DNA of 64,000 nt from Streptomyces sp. NBC_01224. Its GTDB lineage: Bacteria > Actinomycetota > Actinomycetes > Streptomycetales > Streptomycetaceae. The stretch lies in contig NZ_CP108529.1 in assembly GCF_036002945.1 (NCBI RefSeq), forward strand, positions 558,001 to 622,000, written 5' to 3'. Position numbers and translations under genes: made by a program. Positions 62,030-64,000 of this stretch are shown here, piece by piece. The notes under the pieces were generated by a model. It had not been told where the DNA came from. It saw only the letters and a list, made by a program, of their open reading frames with translations, and did not search any database. Within the stretch, counting starts at the first letter, position 1, and each line of letters begins with the position of its first letter.

Positions 62030-63193
62030 ATGATCCGGTTCGAGCAGGTCAGCAAGGTCTATCCGGACGGTACGAGCGCGGTCGACGGCCTTTCCTTCGA
62101 GGTCGCCGAGGGGGAACTGGTCACCCTGGTCGGACCGTCCGGCTGCGGCAAGACCACCACGATGATGATGGTGAACCGGCTGATCGAGCCGTCGTCGGGC
62201 CGGATCCTGGTCAACGGCGAGGACATCTCCGGCGTCGATCCGGTGAAACTGCGCCGCCGGATCGGCTACGTCATCCAGCAGGTCGGTCTCTTCCCGCACC
62301 GCACGATCCTCGACAACACCGCGACGGTCCCCTCGCTGGTCGGCTGGAAGCGGGCGAGGGCCCGCGAGCGGGCGGCCGAGCTGCTGGATCTGGTGGGCCT
62401 CGACCCGAAGACGTACGGCTCCCGCTACCCCGCCCAGCTCTCCGGAGGGCAGCGTCAACGGGTGGGCGTGGCGAGGGCGTTGGCCGCCGACCCGCCGGTG
62501 CTGCTGATGGACGAGCCGTTCGGCGCGGTCGACCCGGTGGTGCGTGAGCGGCTGCAGGACGAATTCCTGAATCTTCAGGCGACGGTCAGGAAGACGGTCC
62601 TGATGGTCACCCATGACATCGAGGAAGCGGTCCGGATGGGTGACCGGATCGCGGTCTACGGGGCGGGGCGCATCGAGCAGTTCGACAGCCCCGGGGCGGT
62701 GCTCGGGTCTCCCGCGACCTCGTATGTGGCACAGTTCGTGGGCGCCGACCGGGGTCTGAAGCGCCTTTCGGTCACCACGATCGAGCCGGACGATCTGGAG
62801 GAGCCGCCGGTCGCCCGGCTGAACGAGCCGGTGAGGTCGGCGGCGGCACGGCTGAGCAGTGCGGGTGCCCGCTGGGCGGTGGTACTGAACGGCGAGGGCG
62901 ACCTGCACGGCTGGGTGTCGGCGGACGCGATGCGGATCGCCGGGGAACGCGGCACGGTCGGCAAGCTGGCCCGCCGGATGGACGCCTGGGTGCCGGTCGG
63001 TGCGCCGCTGAAGCAGGCGTTCAGCGAGATGCTCCAGCACGACGCCGGGTGGGTCGCGGTGCTGGACGGGTCGCGGTTCCTCGGCGTGCTGACTCCGGCC
63101 AAACTCCACGAGGCGCTGCGCCGCTCGGTGGACGCCGATGCGCAGGGAGTAGGCCGGGACGAGGTGCAGTTCGACTCGGTCGCGGACGCGTAG
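62030..63193 (+). CDS. Osmoprotectant ABC transporter ATPase (OpuCA/ProV type)
   Basis: 387 residues. Walker A GPSGCGKTT, signature LSGGQRQRVGVA, Walker B VLLMDEPFGAVD, switch His VTHD; C-terminal CBS-like region (about 265-375) typical of OpuCA. It powers uptake of glycine betaine, carnitine or choline. The permeases and binding protein are not adjacent in this window, which is unusual; they may be elsewhere. Confidence 0.9.
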   Translation: MIRFEQVSKVYPDGTSAVDGLSFEVAEGELVTLVGPSGCGKTTTMMMVNRLIEPSSGRILVNGEDISGVDPVKLRRRIGYVIQQVGLFPHRTILDNTATVPSLVGWKRARARERAAELLDLVGLDPKTYGSRYPAQLSGGQRQRVGVARALAADPPVLLMDEPFGAVDPVVRERLQDEFLNLQATVRKTVLMVTHDIEEAVRMGDRIAVYGAGRIEQFDSPGAVLGSPATSYVAQFVGADRGLKRLSVTTIEPDDLEEPPVARLNEPVRSAAARLSSAGARWAVVLNGEGDLHGWVSADAMRIAGERGTVGKLARRMDAWVPVGAPLKQAFSEMLQHDAGWVAVLDGSRFLGVLTPAKLHEALRRSVDADAQGVGRDEVQFDSVADA

Positions 63194-63238
63194 GGCGCGC
63201 GCTGTACACCCCACGCCACGCGCCGGTCAGGACTCGCC

Positions 63239-63514
63239 CTACCGCCCACGCCGGTAGCTGCTGCCGTCCTTGGGGCGGAGCAGCAGACCGGCGACGACCA
63301 GGTGGCGGCGCAGCGCCGAGCAGTCCTCGTGCACCGTGAGCAGTGCCTCGTTGACCTCACGTTCGGTGTAGGTCCGGTCCCGCTCGAAGAGCGTCTCGCT
63401 GAGGTGGACCAGCAACTGCTCACGGCGTGCCGTCTTACGGGGGATCGCCGTCAGACGGCCGTGCGAGAAGAGCGCCGCGACCTGGTCCGAACCGCTTGAA
63501 TCGTTGTCAGGCAT
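63239..63514 (-). CDS. DUF2087 family protein
   Basis: 91 residues matching DUF2087: AIPRKTARREQLLVHLSETL, YTEREVNEALL, CSALRRHLVVAGLL. Usually found fused to or near ArsR/GntR regulators; function unknown. ATG 63514 is chosen at the family start. The same frame stays open to the window edge, and a different frame ends exactly over this ATG (63507), as if coupled to the gene upstream. Confidence 0.8.
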   Translation of the reverse strand: MPDNDSSGSDQVAALFSHGRLTAIPRKTARREQLLVHLSETLFERDRTYTEREVNEALLTVHEDCSALRRHLVVAGLLLRPKDGSSYRRGR

Positions 63515-64000
63515 GCGAGGGAGCGTCGCAGGCCTCCGGCCTGCGGGCAACGTGTTTTCGGCGCGCCCGCGGGCCGGATGGCGGATGGGGCCTGCCCGGC
63601 CCCGATCCGCCGGGCAGGCCCTGAACGGCTCGGGCCACCGCAATGGCCCCCTGGAGCCGCTCGCCCGCCTCGTGGACCATGTACGCCGCCCCGTCCTGCG
63701 TACCGGAACTCGGCCGCCCGCGTCCGCACTCTGGTCGGCGCTGACGGCGAGCGGGTCGATGTCCGGGTTGGGGACAAAGGTACGCGGTACCGATTCCAGG
63801 GAGCGGGGGTCGGGCGCCTGGAAACCGAGGAGCGGGCCGGGCCAGAAGTCGGGGCGGTAGGAGCGCCAGAACCCGTAGTCGGCGGGGCGGTCGATGGTGT
63901 GGTTCTCGCCCTCGTGGTGCGAGAGGGCGAAGCAGACGGTGATGCCCCGCTGGTTGAGCGGCCGGGCCTGCTCGGGGGCGTGCGTCGCCCTGCTTCTTGT
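63507..64000 (-). other. Partial, probably frameshifted gene at window edge
   Basis: Coding-like sequence enters from the right: DRPADYGFWRSYRPDFWPG and LLGFQAPDPRSLESVPRTF in one frame (high G+C third positions). From about 63740 to 63507 the coding-like frame shifts to one reading AAYMVHEAGERLQGAIAVAR, with TGA at 63507-63509 overlapping the DUF2087 start. This suggests a frameshift near 63750. The protein is not recognised. Confidence 0.35.

Noticed and set aside
63239..64000. Fusion of the edge gene to DUF2087 in one frame
   Set aside because: The frame is open, but the part between about 63515 and 63740 has coding character in a different frame that ends at 63507.

Overview
The base composition (about 70% G+C, with almost every codon ending in G or C), the many GTG and TTG starts and the gene families present point to the chromosome of a Streptomyces. 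The window mixes stable operons with scarred accessory stretches.

Left part (1-6.9 kb). A truncated IS481-type transposase cuts into a MarR-type regulator. Next come a glycerol channel and kinase pair (glpF-glpK). On the other strand lies a decayed cluster related to 2,3-diaminopropionate synthesis: an SbnB-like dehydrogenase with a rearranged 3' end, an MFS exporter, and an SbnA-like synthase that has lost its centre. A frameshifted M20 peptidase tail is fused to the end of the dehydrogenase.

Hydrogenase island (6.9-22.2 kb, all minus strand). A complete actinobacterial group 1h (formerly group 5) uptake [NiFe]-hydrogenase operon runs hypX, hhyS, hhyL, a NifU-like gene, three poorly characterised genes, a maturation protease, a 34-residue protein and hypABFCDE. 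Most neighbours overlap by 4 bases. A nickel importer operon (nikABCDE, 45.3-50.4 kb) has a Nur-type nickel box at its promoter and could supply the metal.

Cell-envelope region (22.7-35.4 kb). A class A penicillin-binding protein has lost all three transpeptidase motifs and overlaps a deacetylase-like gene. A NitT/TauT-type ABC importer diverges from a CitA/DcuS-type two-component system. A BlaI/M56-peptidase pair includes a 59-residue gene and two candidate BlaI operators. A glycosyltransferase and a CE4 deacetylase follow.

Scarred accessory region (37-45.3 kb). This holds remnants of a PQQ-like propeller protein and a glycerophosphodiesterase, a secreted S53 peptidase truncated at an IS5 remnant, and a rifamycin-resistance cassette. 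The cassette has a rifamycin-associated element (RAE), a glycosyltransferase and helR, and is followed by a 101-bp repeat of the glycosyltransferase gene and the cut-off start of another gene.

Right part (45.3-64 kb). After the nickel importer come two acyl-CoA dehydrogenases with a quinone oxidoreductase, a secreted GH84 hexosaminidase, and a sulfane-sulfur regulon: an MBL-rhodanese hydrolase, two more rhodaneses, a TauE-type exporter and a CstR-like repressor with three matching operators. The window ends with an S33 peptidase, an OpuCA-type ATPase, a DUF2087 protein and a partial gene at the edge. No rRNA, tRNA or CRISPR was seen.
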